Positions 22,678 through 35,702 are shown, counted from the stretch's first letter. The stretch: 64,000 nucleotides of DNA from Sinotaia quadrata (GCA_028829895.1 CM054179.1:101202875-101266874), one strand, 5' to 3'. The notes: generated by a model from the sequence alone, not told the origin. Numbers and translations are program-made.

Positions 22678-23272
22678 CATCAGAGCAATTCTTTTTGTTC
22701 CTGTGTTGTGGAACAGATTCTAGAACTCCTATGTGACATTCAATTTGGACAGTGGGAGCCAGCCTGGACTTACACCTGTATACGATAAACTAATCACTCG
22801 GGTGTGTAATGTGCTTGTGGTTGGAAAAAAATAACACTTGGACAAGTTCTGTGCATTGCTTGTGTTCTAGCCAACAGTCAGGCAACGGTATGGTGGTCAT
22901 AACCTCCATGCTTCCATGGCAGATCAGTGACAGATCCACACTGACAGATGCATGAATAATCAGGTGAATTTGCATCCTACTCTCAGTAGACTTATTGTTG
23001 TAAAATTGTTCACTAATTATATTCTTTATCTTACAAATCTCTATTTCTAAGCTATTATCAAGTTCACTCATATGGTTAATGAATGATTATCATAATTTAT
23101 ATGAACACTCTTGAGAGACCTATGAAATGTTGGTCTAAATGACTCTGTTTGAAAACTTGATGGTTGTATTCTATGCCTTATGATTTTAAATTGAACATCG
23201 TGTAAATAAATTTTATTAGTTGTTCTTTCTTTATATGTTACCTTTAATAAAATTTTTACTTTCCACTTTTGA

Positions 23273-24009
23273 CTAATTAATTAGAAGTATGCAGGCTGAA
23301 GGGGTGGGGGCAGCTAAAATAAACTTCAGATTTAAGTCAGTCACACATACTTTTGGGAAAGTGCCTCTTAAGCTGGCGAGAGTGCAAAACCTAGCATTAA
23401 TCATAATTGCAGGAAGGTATTTTGCTCTGAACGAGTAGCACTTAGAGACAGACAATTATTAAAGAATTAATTGGTTTCTAAGACTTGACTTAGTCTCTCT
23501 GACTGCAAAGATAAAGACCCAGTCGAAGGGTGGATCAAATAGATCGTTGAATTAAATTAGTTGATCCAGCCAGTGTAAAAGAATGACACAATAAACTACA
23601 CCTTCACAAGGTTGGTTGGCATCCCATTTCTGAATGAGCTCCAAGACTGTGTGAGGCTGACCATAAACATCATTCTTAACAGACAGAATTCCCGTTTGGG
23701 GTAGATATCAGCTCAATACCTGCAATGTACCTATCATTGGAGGTATTACTTCTTCTCTTGTTGTCATTTTTCTCATTGGCATCGTTGCCACAAGGACCAT
23801 TGTGACGCCACTGATTGGCCACATCAATACATGGTGGGCCAAAAGTAGTAAAGAACAAGAGATAGTCACAGCTGAATAATTTGGTTTCCTTCTCTATTCT
23901 CAGTTATGTCAATCTGAATACCCGGACATAAATATCTCTAAGCAAGGTGTAGTTTTAAAAGAATTTTCTGAATTGTACCTTTTTCTTGAAATTTGGTCAA
24001 TTGGAAAAT
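23273..24009. other. coding-like but broken segment of uncertain strand
   Basis: Plus strand: a frame from 23,682 to the TAA at 23,877-23,879 reads as a membrane-anchor-like peptide (VPIIGGITSSLVVIFLIGIV, then TPLIGHINTWWAKSS) after an acceptor-like TTCTTAACAG. It stays open past that stop to about 24,009, and the sequence before 23,680 continues in another frame (TFTRLVGIPFLNELQDCV). Minus strand: the same region is open from about 23,911 to 23,676 (FGPPCIDVANQWRHNGPCGN) and then, one frame over, to 23,273 with few stops (VYGQPHTVLELIQKWDANQP). Codons follow a purine-N-pyrimidine pattern, which is symmetric between strands and cannot settle the direction. It may be a degenerate exon or old transposon; I recognise no family. 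Confidence 0.2.
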
Positions 24010-24019
24010 AATGATACGG

Positions 24020-27000
24020 ATTTGAAGTTGTGTGTTTGTTTGTTTTCAGTCACCATAATACCAAAATCAGTACACAAAATTAACAAATCACACAATTCGT
24101 TGCCAGTAATTGTGGTTGAATATAATCAATGCCACTCATGACCTATTTTTATCCGTTTGATATTTTTCTATTAGTGGCAGTAGTTTCATATTTTATTTTT
24201 TTTTCTTTTATCAGTATGTTGTGTTTGTTTTGATGATAATTTTTTCATTCATCGTTTTTAATTTTTTTAAAAGTTTATTTGTCAGTATTGGCATTATTAT
24301 GATCACAGTCATTGGTGTTGCAAACCATTTCAAGGAACATAACTCTGCTAAACTGTCTACTGCACTATAGCGGAAGTGGTAAATTGTAGCAGCCAAGCGC
24401 AGAGACCACGTACGTCAGATTCCTCCATGATATACTGCACCACTAACTATAGGACCCGCATGCCGTAAAACCGCACGAGAGCATCGTCCCTCTTTTCTGA
24501 CTCGTGTCGGTACTCTATTTAAATGGAGGTCACGTGCTCTGCACATTTCAATTCTTGTGTTAATAGCTCTTTGGTCTCCCACTGCCGATTGCTGTTGACA
24601 TTCGCAGACTAAAACAAACTGTGTATGCATAGATTTTTAGCGACACATGAGTAATGGCTGTAGTTTTCAAGCAGGAGGAAACTTGTTTTGATGAAGTTTA
24701 GGATAGAAATCTCAAACTGTTACATTTAAACTTAAACTACAGAGATTAGGGCAGAGGAACCAACTGACTTGAAATAATTTCGTTACCAAGGTGCAGGACG
24801 CATGATGGACGAAATAATAATAATAATAATATGGTGATGATAATGATAATGATGATTGACGACGACGATGATGATAGTGATGGTGATGATTTTTTCACTC
24901 CTGTTTACTGTCGGTTATGATCCAAGGTCTCGGAATCATACCAAGTTTTATAGAGGACGTGGGCACTTTCGAGAAGCGCTGCATTTAGTAATGGGGCAAG
25001 TATGTAATCTTGTTATTTGCTCTATTCCGCGAGAAAAAAAAGTATAAGCGCTTACAACCAGAACCTCTTAACTCAGCAAGTGAGAGCAAGTGAGTATCGA
25101 TAGAGAAATTCCTAATGCAGGGTTTGACCTTGTGCATATGAGGCTGTTGGATTTACCAGTGGTCATATGTGATTTCTAGAACAAGAAAAAGGCTAGAGAG
25201 CTTAAAATGCAGAAGTGAATTTCAATTAACCATGATAGTAAAACTCTTCAGCAGTTCATAATTCATTAAAATTAAAAAAAAAAAATTAGTGTGCGCACCC
25301 TTTCAGTTGTCTTTCTCTCCTGACGTCAGCAAAGCAGTCCATCAAAACCAAGCGTTGAAATAGTTTATTGCAATGTCAGCAGATACAAGTGCACGGAACC
25401 CGGGTATGTGACGTCATAACCCAACCATCGATTATAGTGTTAAAACCTATCCCTGTGCTATGCGACTTCACAAAGAGCCCTTATTCAACATCTGTAATGA
25501 CCCAAACCCTTGACTGCTGCCATGCGCTCTGACACGCAGCTGACGTTCGTTAGCGTTCGACGCGCATGCGCGTGATTTAACGTCGGCAACAACGTTGTGA
25601 TTCTTAAACATCTGTCAAGTGCCCTCTGCTTCTTATCAATCATCGATATCTTTGACGACAACCGTGTCGAGCTAATCTCGCTACCTTGTGACCCGAAAGA
25701 AACTGGATTGTGTGATTTCACCCGCTCGTTGTCTGAAGTCAATCCGTCTCCACTAGAACGGCTGGATGAGTTCTGCCTTTTAGTTTAAATAATACTAAGC
25801 CGCATATTATTGCTGCAACGGTTTCTCCCTTAATACAATGAGCCCTCTACTTGGCGTCACACTAGTATTCTATAAGCCTCTAATAATAATCATGTTCTTT
25901 AGGTCTCCGTAACAGTAAACAGCGTTCTGTTGTATTAATAATGATAAAATGACCAAATTAAACTTAGACGATAACATTTCAGAAAATGATTCAAAACAAA
26001 ATGAAACTAAATCGTTGAGATTTAAAGGATGTATTCAGAAGAAAACAAACCACTTATCATTCTGAAAGCTACATAAATTACTGACAAATGTTGATTTTTT
26101 TAAAAATATTTTTTGTCTAACGACTCGATCCAATAATTAATGAGAGTCTCAGAACATGAAAGACATTCCTCCATCTGTGACCTCAAAGGAAAAGAGAAAA
26201 AGAAGTCTTTTTAAAATTAAAATTGCCACATCAAATTCCATGTTCTGTAACATTACTGAAGACAGTTCTGCCCAAAATTATAACTATACATAACTACATA
26301 CTGGGTTGGGTTCGTTAATGTATATATATACACACCTGCAAACAGTAGAATTGCATACGACTTGTTTCGCTATACAGAGAAAATAAACATGATATTCCCT
26401 GTTCAATATTCGATGTGGAAAAGTATTAGATACTATATTTTGCTCTTGCCAATATTAACGTGACCCGACCTTAGGCACTGCTTGTGATGATATTTTTGTC
26501 AGAGTTGGAGTAAACAACTCAAGTAGGGAATATGCTAGAATTTGTTGATGCAATCCAAACCAATTCCAACTTTATCTGAATTTTTAAAATTATTGTTTAC
26601 AAGTTAAAAAAAAAAAAGATGCAGAAAATGAAACAAAAATCTAAAATTGTCGCAATGGCTAAACTGTTGCAATCAGTAAGTAGACACTGTAAACGTTAGA
26701 AACTGTATCATGCCATTAGAATTATAACCCGAGGAACTGCAAATGTTTGCCTAGTCTTCATAAACTAACTATTAAGATTCTATACCGTCTACTCTTTCAA
26801 TTTTTAACGTTGGTGTCGTTGAGACATTTTGAAAATTACTTTTATGTCAACTGCAAGCTAATGTTTGCTGAAATGGAAACAGACTGTAATGCCAGAACTG
26901 AAATAAAGTAAGAAAACAATTGTCTATTCGCTTAGTTGCATCTGGATTGAATAGCACCCTTGCTTACCTATTGAATTTAACGGACACTCATTTACGGGTA

Positions 27001-27080
27001 TATCAGGACAAGAGTTCTCAACAAAAGTAACCTCATTACACTTCGAGCTATCACAAGACACGTTCACATTAGGTTTACAC
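24020..27080. other. AT-rich non-coding stretch
   Basis: No gene recognised. Short ATA/ATG/GAT-rich repeats lie at 24,810-24,890. CpG-containing patches at about 24,380-24,620 and 25,480-25,760 might be regulatory. Open frames of 60-85 codons here carry no signature. Confidence 0.45.
25562..25571. promoter_or_regulatory. NRF1-type palindrome
   Basis: GCGCATGCGC is a perfect NRF1 palindrome inside a CpG-containing patch. NRF1 sites are typical of TATA-less animal promoters, but no transcript can be assigned on either side. Confidence 0.25.
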
Positions 27081-27099
27081 CGACAGGGGGAGACAACTG

Positions 27100-27600
27100 C
27101 TAAAAATGGCGAGGGTCTACGGCTGTGCCTCTTTCTTCATCATCGCTTCTCAAAGGTCGTGGGAGCATCTTTCTGAAAACTCCCCCTGCATCACGCAATA
27201 TGGACTCACAATTAGCTCAATTTAGCCTTCCGCCGTGCTAACAATTTAGAGTGTTGTATTGTCCGTGATTGGCAGTTCATTTTCAACGCCCAAAGAGCCG
27301 TACTTCCAGCGTTCTCACCCGTGAAAAAGGCGCTTAAGTGTTGGTGCTTGTGATGTTGGAAACATTTTGCGGCGCCTTCTTGTGACGTCACCAACTCCAC
27401 ACTAGCGCCACCTGCTACCTTCCTCTTGGGATGCGCGGCGGACAATGGGAATAAATTCTGAATGTTTTCGCGATCAAGAAGCAAGCGGGTTCTAACAAGA
27501 CCAAACGACCAGGAACAACAAGAAACGATGTCAGGAGCATGTATGAGCGGGAGATAACTCTCCTCGTCTTTTGTGAGGGGGGCAGTATCTGTCAAACATT
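27100..27600. promoter_or_regulatory. CpG-containing patch with a CRE site
   Basis: TGACGTCA (full CRE palindrome) at 27,383-27,390 lies among GCGGCGCC and GCGCGGCGG words. GGGAGAYAA motifs occur at about 27,088 and 27,549. The 127-codon minus frame 27,212-27,595 is unrecognised. Promoter function is conjecture. Confidence 0.2.
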
Positions 27601-27780
27601 CAGCTGATCTTCGATCTATAGCTATAGTTTGAGGGAATAAAGACAGACCTTCGACGTCAGTGCAAGGATGCAGTATAAGGAGACAAGGGGAGACAATGTG
27701 GTAGTAGCAGCACCGTCTGGTGTTGATTTAGAATCGATTGTTAGCGTCGCTTGGTGCGTGAAGGTCCAAAGCGATCTTAG

Positions 27781-27845
27781 CCTTCATAACCCTAACGACA
27801 ACTGACGTTAACTCCCTTGAGAGGCAGGTACTCTAACCACTTACA
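27781..27845 (-). repeat. tRNA-derived, SINE-head-like sequence
   Basis: On the minus strand TAAGTGGTTAGAGTACC (27,827-27,843) resembles a Pol III A box with D-arm, followed by CTGCCTCTCAAGGGAG (anticodon-arm-like) and GGGTTATGAAGG (27,782-27,793), a degenerate B box. It is not a functional tRNA. The SINE reading is an inference. Confidence 0.3.
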
Positions 27846-28538
27846 GAATAATTATTGGCAGCCAGAGTCTTGAAAATGCCTAGAAAAGAATTGTGCACTT
27901 ATCTGTTGATTTTGCCAAAACAAAAATGTTCAAATAAGATAAAGGCTTTCAACTTTTTTATTCGGGGTTGGGGGTAGGAGTGGGAAGGGGTGGGGGGAGC
28001 GAATTTATTTGTGAAGGAAGATTTTAGCAGCGCAACTGTAGGTAATTCGACCACTAACTTATAATTAATACTAAAAGTATTCAAAAGGTCTGAGTGTCAT
28101 TACGCAATTAGTCGTTAATAGAACTTAAGATTTTTGAAGCAAGGATTTCTAGAGGAAGTACACTGAAACGTCGACTTACGATGGTCGGAAGTCGATTTGG
28201 TTGTATTTCGGACTACCCTTTATTTTATATAATTTTTCTACACATCTTACAAACGTACTGCCAGATACACAGTACACACACACACGGACAGATCGCAATC
28301 GTAAGTCGACGGAGTGTAAAGCAATTTTGTCAATGATTTTAGCGATCCAACTCATTGAAGTTTTTCTCTTTATTTGACTTAGCTGCGGGTGACTGCTCAC
28401 AAATATTATTCCTATGATCAAATATTTAAAAGATATATTATTATGACGGACATAAGCATTAAAATGAACTACATGTTTTGCATTCGTGGAAGGGTGTACA
28501 TGGAATTTTTAAAAAACAGCCTGTAATTCGTGTAATTG

Positions 28539-28573
28539 AGAGAGAGAGAGAGAGAGAGAAAGAGAAAGAGAGA

Positions 28574-28609
<36 letters not shown>

Positions 28610-28750
28610 GTATGTGTGTATGAGAGAGAGAGAGTGTGTGTGTGAGAGTGTGTGAGAAAGAGTGTGTGTGTCTGTTTGTGTGAGAGAGTGTGTTTGAGAG
28701 AGAGAGAGAGAGAGCCAGTGTGTGTGTGTGTGAGAGAGTGTGTGTGTGTA

Positions 28751-28798
<48 letters not shown>

Positions 28799-28931
28799 TG
28801 TGTATGTGTGTGAGAGAGAGTGTGTGTGAGAAAGAGTGTGTGTGTGTGTCTGTGTGTGTGAGAGAGTGTTTGAGAGAGAGAGAGCGAGTGTGTGTGTGTG
28901 AGAGAGAGAGAGTGTTTGAGAGAGAGAGAGC

Positions 28932-29027
<96 letters not shown>
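28539..29027. repeat. large compound (GA)n/(GT)n microsatellite, about 490 bp
   Basis: Alternating GA and GT blocks with a higher-order pattern (GAGAGAGTGTGTGTGTGAGAGA-like modules), ending in an uninterrupted GT tract of about 45 units. The ~200-codon His/Thr/Ser/Leu frames on the minus strand are artefacts. Confidence 0.97.
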
Positions 29028-29029
<2 letters not shown>

Positions 29030-29169
29030 GTCAATAGTGTGCAAAATAAGCACAAGTCTGTTTCGCCTGAATAAAAATTTTAACATACCAGTAAAGTTGT
29101 ATCCCAACTAATACATGTTTATCGTCCTAAAATCCTTCTTGCTACATGGGCTTTCAGTCCGGATGTAGT

Positions 29170-29284
29170 CCTTTAAACTTAAGTAAAGCAGCGATTAAAA
29201 GTACTTAAATTCGAAGTCAGGTGTAGGCCTTTAAACTTAAAGTAAAGCAGCGATTAAAAGTACCTAAATTCGAAGTCAGGTGCC
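29170..29284. repeat. 58-bp tandem duplication
   Basis: CCTTTAAACTTAAGTAAAGC and its following bases recur almost exactly after 58 bp, ending GAAGTCAGGTG in both copies. Confidence 0.9.
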
Positions 29285-29289
29285 TTCGC

Positions 29290-30380
29290 CATTGGTAGCA
29301 ATACTTACTGCCCACTGTCCTGCACGGCTAAACAATGCTTATCGTCAGTTGGTATTCCGACGAGAGATGAACAAATGAATCCATCTGCGTCACGAGAGCT
29401 CGGAACAAATACCTGCAATGGATATCTGGCGCAAGTGAACTTCGTTTCTGACGGGGCCCAGCGGGGCCCCAGCGGGGCCATTGTCTTGTGTCAGTTGAAT
29501 TCAACCGGAAACAGTGTACGGGTAGAATAATACATAAGACGTTCAATGCAGCTTCATGCAGGTGGGGTCCAAGTTGTGTCTGAGAGAACTGCTCTGTGTG
29601 TGTGTGTTGGGCGTTTGTGGTTATGTCCCTTAGCGAGTGAATCGGTTGTAAAGTAAATCGATACGCAAGAGATTCAGCGATTCAGCTAATGAATTAATAA
29701 GTCAGTGAATGACCGAGCATTGTAATAAAGAGGGTAGCAAGCTGAGGTAAAGAGAGAGAGAGAGAAGGGAGAAAACCGAGGAATGGTTTTGAACAATATA
29801 CATCGATTTCGCTCAATAGGACCCATATGGTCGGAGCACGAGAGGGAGGGGCCGAAATTATACTCGCTTCAGCTTACATCGTGTTTGATACTTTATTTCA
29901 TGATCGATTGTGAAAACGTTGTTAGTGAAAAATTAATTTTAAGGCGAAGAACGAGGTTAAATAAACATAAAATCGCGTTCAAACAGGTAAAGTACATAGG
30001 CATCTATTTTAGTCAAGTATGAGAAGAAGAGGTAACGGTTAAATAAAGGCTGTTAACTGACAGTAAAATGACTATTAAGAGAGAGTATCCGTTATTAATA
30101 AATAATCACTTACTTATAGTAATTAATACATAGAAATACTGTCATGCTATTAAAAAGAGAATAACATGTCTCGGCAATTAAAGACCAAGTGAAATGGAAT
30201 CTAGGTCAAACATAGTTTGTGTATGAGATTTGCCTTTACCAAGATATATAATTCCCAAGCAATTGGGATAAAAGCAAGCAGAAGTGACGTCAGATATATA
30301 CTTTTTAATTACTTCACCTACTAGTAGAGTAGTTTCTTTTATATTTACAAATATTTGTATGTTTCTGAATGAATATTTGT
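29290..30380. other. non-coding stretch
   Basis: No gene recognised. A GGGGCCCAGCGGGGCCCCAG word lies at about 29,453. A short GA run is at 29,752-29,764. The plus frame 29,783-30,022 (79 codons) is unrecognised. Confidence 0.45.
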
Positions 30381-30384
30381 GTGT

Positions 30385-30392
30385 TTATTTTG

Positions 30393-30425
<33 letters not shown>
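30385..30425. repeat. (GT)n microsatellite
   Basis: Short GT tract with one interruption. Confidence 0.9.
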
Positions 30426-30880
30426 ACTGTTTTATTTATTTAGTATTGTCAAAAGCTTTTAAAGATTACAAATAAATGCCAATGTTATATTTATTTAATA
30501 GTCTTCATAAAGCATTAATTTGTACATTTCGATTTATTAATATTACAATTATTAGTATATTGTGCATGCATGATTTAAAGTAACAATCAAGTACAGTTAC
30601 CAAAAAAAGGGCTAGAATTCTAATTGAAAAATCCCATTTCTTGCCACCTTACTAGTGGTGGTATAATTAGTGCAACAAAATTCTATAACTTTGCTAATAT
30701 TCAGTATTATGAAACCATAAACTGTAAAGTAAAATATTTAAATATGATCAAGTTACTTCAACTATTCATTTGCACACAAGTAGTTTTGGCAGATGCATAA
30801 TGACAATGATTAAATTCTAATGATTTACCAACTAACGTTAACAGCAGAAGCTTCAGTTTTTGTCCTGGCACTGACTAGAG

Positions 30881-31010
30881 CAGGGGCGGGCAAACGTTTG
30901 AGACCGCGGGCCAGATAAAACTGTTGGAACAGTTCTCGGGCCGGAAAGATGGCCAAATATCAGAAGTCCAGCAAGTTCAGAATATAAAATTAGAACAAAA
31001 GTAATTTTTT
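30881..31010 (+). mobile_element. terminus of a second hAT family (fragment)
   Basis: CAGGGGCGGGCAAACGTTTG followed by AGACCGCGGGCCAGATAAAA is the typical end of Charlie/GTF2IRD2-type hAT elements. It resembles, but is not the same as, the ends of the two hAT copies at 53-57 kb. The preceding 8 bp, GACTAGAG, fit a hAT target. No matching right end was found before the 22-bp array, so the inner boundary is approximate. Confidence 0.6.
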
Positions 31011-31144
31011 TAAAAAATAACTCAATTTCAATGAAAGATTAAAAAGATGGACGGTGTTGATTACAATGAATCAATGATTCAATGTTTGGCTTAACTGATG
31101 AGGTTGACAAGCGAAGAATGTCATTTAGATGACGGTCAGAGAGT

Positions 31145-31475
31145 TGACCATTGCCCATCAGTCATTTGACCATTTCCCATCAGTCATTTGACCACTTCCC
31201 ATCAGTCATTTGACCACTTCCCATCAGTCATTTGACATTGCCCTTCAGTCATTTGGCCACTTCCCATCAGTCATTTGACCATTGCCCATCAGTCATTTGA
31301 CCATTGGCCATCAGTCATTTGACCACTTCCCCTGAGTCATTTAACCATTTCCAATCAGTCATTTGACCACTGCCCATCAGTCATTTGACCATTGCCCATC
31401 AGTCATTTGACCACTTCCCATAGGTCACTTGACCACTGCCCATCAGTCATTTGACCATTGCCCATCAGTCACTTT
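31145..31475. repeat. 22-bp tandem array, about 15 copies
   Basis: Unit CCATTGCCCATCAGTCATTT plus GA, with CACTTCCC variants of the first half. It decays on the right into CATCAGTTT words up to about 31,550. Confidence 0.95.
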
Positions 31476-31560
31476 CAGTAAGTTAATACCATCGCTCATC
31501 AGTTTATTTCAGTTAGTCAATACCTTTAACCATCAGTTTCTTTTGTTCAGTGAATACCTT

Positions 31561-33163
31561 TGTGACGCCAACTAGTTAATGGTTATGATTATTATTAATT
31601 AATTAATCAGTCATAACTAATTATAAGAGATGATAATCTTAATTTGTGTTATTAATAATTCTTCAGCGTACACTGCTCATCTCTGTCACTTGGCGAATAT
31701 GTGGGCACTGTAAACGTTTTCTCTTTTCCACAACAAATATTTGTCACACAATATTTCCGTAGGTGGAAAACTTCTTATTAAAGACAAATCCGTCTTTAAT
31801 CTATATTTAACGACCCCCTTCCACCCACTTTCTTCTCCAACATAAGGTTATCAATATGTGTACGAAGGTCAATAAGTTTATTAATCAAATATGCATATGA
31901 CAAATACAATGAAAAAAGATTACTTGACATCAATATTTCCATGAAACCATATTCACTCAATTATTTTAAAATCTATACAATCCTATATCCTAAAACACAA
32001 TTCAATAATTTAGTGTCAAAACAAATCACAGGATAGTTCTTATCAGAGAACAGAAATGGAGTTATTAGGGATAAGTGATAATAGTTTCTATGTAACCTGA
32101 TTTAGGTGCTGTCTCAATAGTCTTTTGCACACTTTTCTTTATAACAAAGTCCCAAGATTGTTGTTCAGTTATTACTGTCAATTCCACATGATTCCATCCT
32201 CATGTTACTTATCACTGATTCACTGTTATTCTTCACAGGTTAACTTGGGCACTCCTTCGCAATATTTAGTTCCCTCAAGCAGAACAACAATTGAGGCAAT
32301 TTCCAATAACTTGCTTGCACCAGAAATTGCTCATTGTAGTCAACATTGCCACCATATATCAATGGCGTGTAGTGTATTCCTTACATACTTATACACTGCT
32401 GTAGATGTTTCCCATGCTTAACTCAGTCATAGCAGTTTATAATTAAATAACAAAATCAGTAAACCAGAAGATTCAGAAAAAATAAGAAAAGGTTGTTTTG
32501 TCCCTGTAAAAATATACTCAGGGAACAAATGCTAAGTTTCTAATTTATTCCTTTATTAACTCCATTCTTTCTTACAATCAAGTCTCCACTTACAGTTTCC
32601 TGCAACAGTATTTATTAACCTGATACACACACAGCAATGATAAATACAGCACATCAATTTTATGAGCTCACTCACTGGAATCAATGTATGTGCATCTTAG
32701 CTCAAAAATTTGTAAAAACACCAAGTCAACTCACATAATACATCTCCACATAAAACACAAGTATAACATATCAATAGCAAAATGTACAAAATATTCTCAC
32801 AGTTCATTTAACCCACATTAAGCTAACAGACACCTTTAAAGACGTGACTTCTTGCCTCTCCAAATTCAAGTGATTAGACAATAGAATTCTCTACAGCAGG
32901 CAAACTTTTGATCTCACCCAATGGATGGTCTCGTTGTCGTAAATATTAACCATTGGATAATTAAAAAATATACTCATCCAGTTGGAACTGGTTTGCATTG
33001 CGACAGCAATTTCTAGCATATACTCAACTCGAATGTTTACTCCAAATCTGACACTTAAAAAAAACATCATAAAGAGTGCCCAAGGTCAGGTCACTACGAC
33101 AATTTAACAATTTATATACCACTTAAGCTTAGAAATAGGGATACACAAATTTACTCCACCATA
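31561..33163 (+). mobile_element. dispersed ~1.6-kb repeat, longest copy (D1); possible solo LTR
   Basis: It aligns along its whole length with 49,054-50,702 and over its right part with 43,480-44,728 and 9,417-9,535, all in the same orientation. It starts TGTGACGCC, its right end is near CTCCACCATA, and imperfect 5-bp flanks (ACCTT / TCCTT) are compatible with an old LTR insertion. No conserved protein was found; the plus frame 32,125-32,421 is not preserved in the other copies. Alternatives are a non-autonomous DNA element or a LINE/SINE tail. Confidence 0.65.
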
Positions 33164-33187
33164 TCCTTAAACAGCAGATTTGCTTAT

Positions 33188-33305
33188 GATTAGTTAATAT
33201 TATTAAACATATTTTTTATAAATTAATTAATACCATTAAACATAAGTTTTATAAATTAGTTAATACCATTAAACACAAGTTTTATAAATTAGTTAATACC
33301 ATTCA
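33188..33305. repeat. about 36-bp tandem array, 3-4 copies
   Basis: AGTTAATACCATTAAACA followed by AAGTTTTATAAATT recurs, with the leftmost copy diverged. Confidence 0.85.
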
Positions 33306-33419
33306 GTATCACTATGTAACTATGACTCCTTTTAACGACATTATTAAGATTGTGTGTATTTTATTGAATTTAATTATTCAGTTCTCTTCGCTAGGCTAAT
33401 ATAGACTGCTTCAGCAAAA

Positions 33420-33550
33420 GGTACACTTTATAATTGCCAAATCGACTCACACAATTGCACAATACAATTGTATTTCATAGGCCTCACTTTATGATTACCA
33501 ACATCGACTCACACATTTGCACAATACAATTGTATTTCATAGGCCACACT
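33420..33550. repeat. about 60-bp tandem duplication
   Basis: ACAATACAATTGTATTTCAT followed by AGGCC, preceded by ATCGACTCACAC, occurs twice in direct order. Confidence 0.85.
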
Positions 33551-34139
33551 TTGACAGATAATAACGTAAAATGGTAATCACTCGATTCGGAGTGAACAGA
33601 ATGATAAATTGAACGGAGGGCTCCCTTGTAACAAGAAAAAGAAACTTAAGCCGATCACTTTCGCATGTGAAAAAAATACGAGCAATGCAGTTGTCAAACA
33701 TAGAACAACTAACAAAGCTACCGCGGAAACCCGATATATGCGTGGTAATCGTCATTCAATTAAGAAACGTCGCCATTCGAACGTTCCGCCTTCTAGGCCG
33801 GAGACTCCTGTGTTCATTATGCGCAGCGAAAGTTAGCGATCTTCGATATTTGGCGGACTATGGTTCGTTGATGTTTTCGAGTCGCGTGGTTTCCTAAAAG
33901 TAGACTAACTTTCAAGAATAATCTGTGCGCGTTTGTATACGGGAAATATATGTATATATATCTATATCTCAAAACTGAACGATATAATCATAACAATGGG
34001 TAATAATGAAACCGCTTTATAAGCACATTGTATAATAACTATACTATTAACATATAAGAAATGTTTTCATCAGCTAATAATTTCCAAAATACGTTTATCA
34101 AATGTGTGCATATATGTGGTAGAGGGTGGAGAGACAAAG

Positions 34140-34160
34140 AGGTGTGTGTGTGCGTGTGTG

Positions 34161-34216
<56 letters not shown>

Positions 34217-34235
34217 AGTGTGTGTGTGTGTGTGA
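34140..34235. repeat. (GT)n microsatellite
   Basis: About 45 GT units with a few GC and CA interruptions. Confidence 0.95.
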
Positions 34236-34919
34236 GACTGTGCTACTTTTGTTATGTGGTTTTCATCATTTCACATTTATTTTTTGTATCTATCATAATT
34301 AATTTTCTACTAAAACCGCAATACAATTTGTACTGACTTTTCTTTGTATGTTTTCATCAATGCAGTACTTATGTACTTTACAGTCAGGTCATTGCAGTGA
34401 GTTTATATGATGATTTTATGAAATTATTTTTAATCTATATTCACACCTGTTGTTCTTTAAGTTTTCCAATTTGCCCACAGGTAAAGCAAAGACCATTCTT
34501 GCCAAAAATATTGCAGGTTGAGTAGCAAAATGTCTGGAATAAAACTTGTTTCTGAACAAGGTATCCAGCTATGACACTACAACTACCACCATCAATCAAA
34601 ACAAAAACATAAAATTATATTACTTATCTTTGAAGATCAATATACAATAGATTTTTACCAGTCTTCAGAGCTGGGTATGGATAAATCTACGTATATATAT
34701 AAACCGCCCTTTTTGCCTTAAAATGTAATATTATATATAGGGGTAAACAATTGCATGTTTCTCAGATTTAAAATTTCTTTGATAAAATAGTAATAAAATA
34801 TAACGAATATTTTAACAGAATTGTGGCATTATTATTCACCACAAACATTGTCAATAACTGTCCTGTCTCATACTCTGAGTAAAAGACAATGTCTGGAACC
34901 TGAAACTGAACACCGTCTT

Positions 34920-35340
34920 TTTTTTTCTCCCTCCGCGCCAAACGCCGCTATAACCATCGACCTACACCGACAACCGCGACTATCATTGGCCTATTCCTCT
35001 CTCGTCTATTTCCGGTCGTTTACGTCCTTTTCCGGTCGGTTCCGTGAGGAAAGGCTGCCGGATGTTGTAGCTTTAAGCCATGCACCGACAAAGTGCGCCT
35101 ACAGGTGCGTACGAGCTTTTTTCTTCCTACAGTCTATCTCATCAAGTAATACCGCAGAACGGATATCGTGCAACATTCGTCAAAAAGAATAGCGAGAATG
35201 GAGTAGCCTAATCGCATGTAGCCCAGCTATGGACGGGTGCGGACTTTATAAAGCGAGGACTGTGGATTGTGTTGTAGTCATTGTTGCTTTTATTACTTTT
35301 CAAACGGAGGCTTCGACAAAATCGCTTCGGAGTTGTTACA
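34920..35340 (+). promoter_or_regulatory. possible CpG promoter region with TATA/Inr pair
   Basis: A CpG-containing stretch with a CCAAT-type CATTGGCC (about 34,984) and repeated TTCCGGTCG words, followed by TATAAAG at 35,247-35,253 and an initiator-like TCATT whose A (35,280) lies 33 bp downstream. CAGGTGCGT at about 35,101 could be a splice donor. No downstream coding exon was recognised. Suggestive only. Confidence 0.2.
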
Positions 35341-35583
35341 AGTGATCGGTAAAATTGTGTAAGCAGTTAGATTTTATTGAGTGGATGAATCCGGTCAGAC
35401 TGTTTGCATCTCTCCACAATTGCGCGTTTAAAAACAACAGCAAAATACAATAATACAAATTTTGTTTTTTCCTTTAATAATTAATAAAATTGTGGCGGAG
35501 TAAATTTGCATATACCCTATTTCTTTACTTAGTTGTTATATAAATTGTTAAATTGTCGAAATGTCCCGTTATCACTGCAGAAG

Positions 35584-35702
35584 TATTATAACAGAAGTAT
35601 TAATAGCAGGGGTAAGAACAGAAGTATTAATAGCAGGAGTAAGAACGGAAGTAAGAACAGTAGTATTAATAGCAGGAGTAAGAACAGAAGTATTAATAGC
35701 CA
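35584..35702. repeat. 27-bp minisatellite, about 4 copies
   Basis: AACAGAAGTATTAATAGCAG followed by GAGTAAG recurs with small deletions. Confidence 0.85.

Noticed and set aside
27212..27595. 127-codon minus frame in a CpG-containing patch
   Set aside because: Length is compatible with chance in locally GC-richer DNA; no motif, no splice context, not recognised.
31561..33163. Coding capacity in the ~1.6-kb repeat (plus frame 32,125-32,421; minus frame 44,403-44,618 in D2)
   Set aside because: Frames are broken in other copies; partial agreement between D1 and D2 is what shared descent alone gives.
34821..35192. 123-codon plus frame
   Set aside because: Overlaps a promoter-like CpG patch, Ser/Arg-rich composition without any domain; likely chance.
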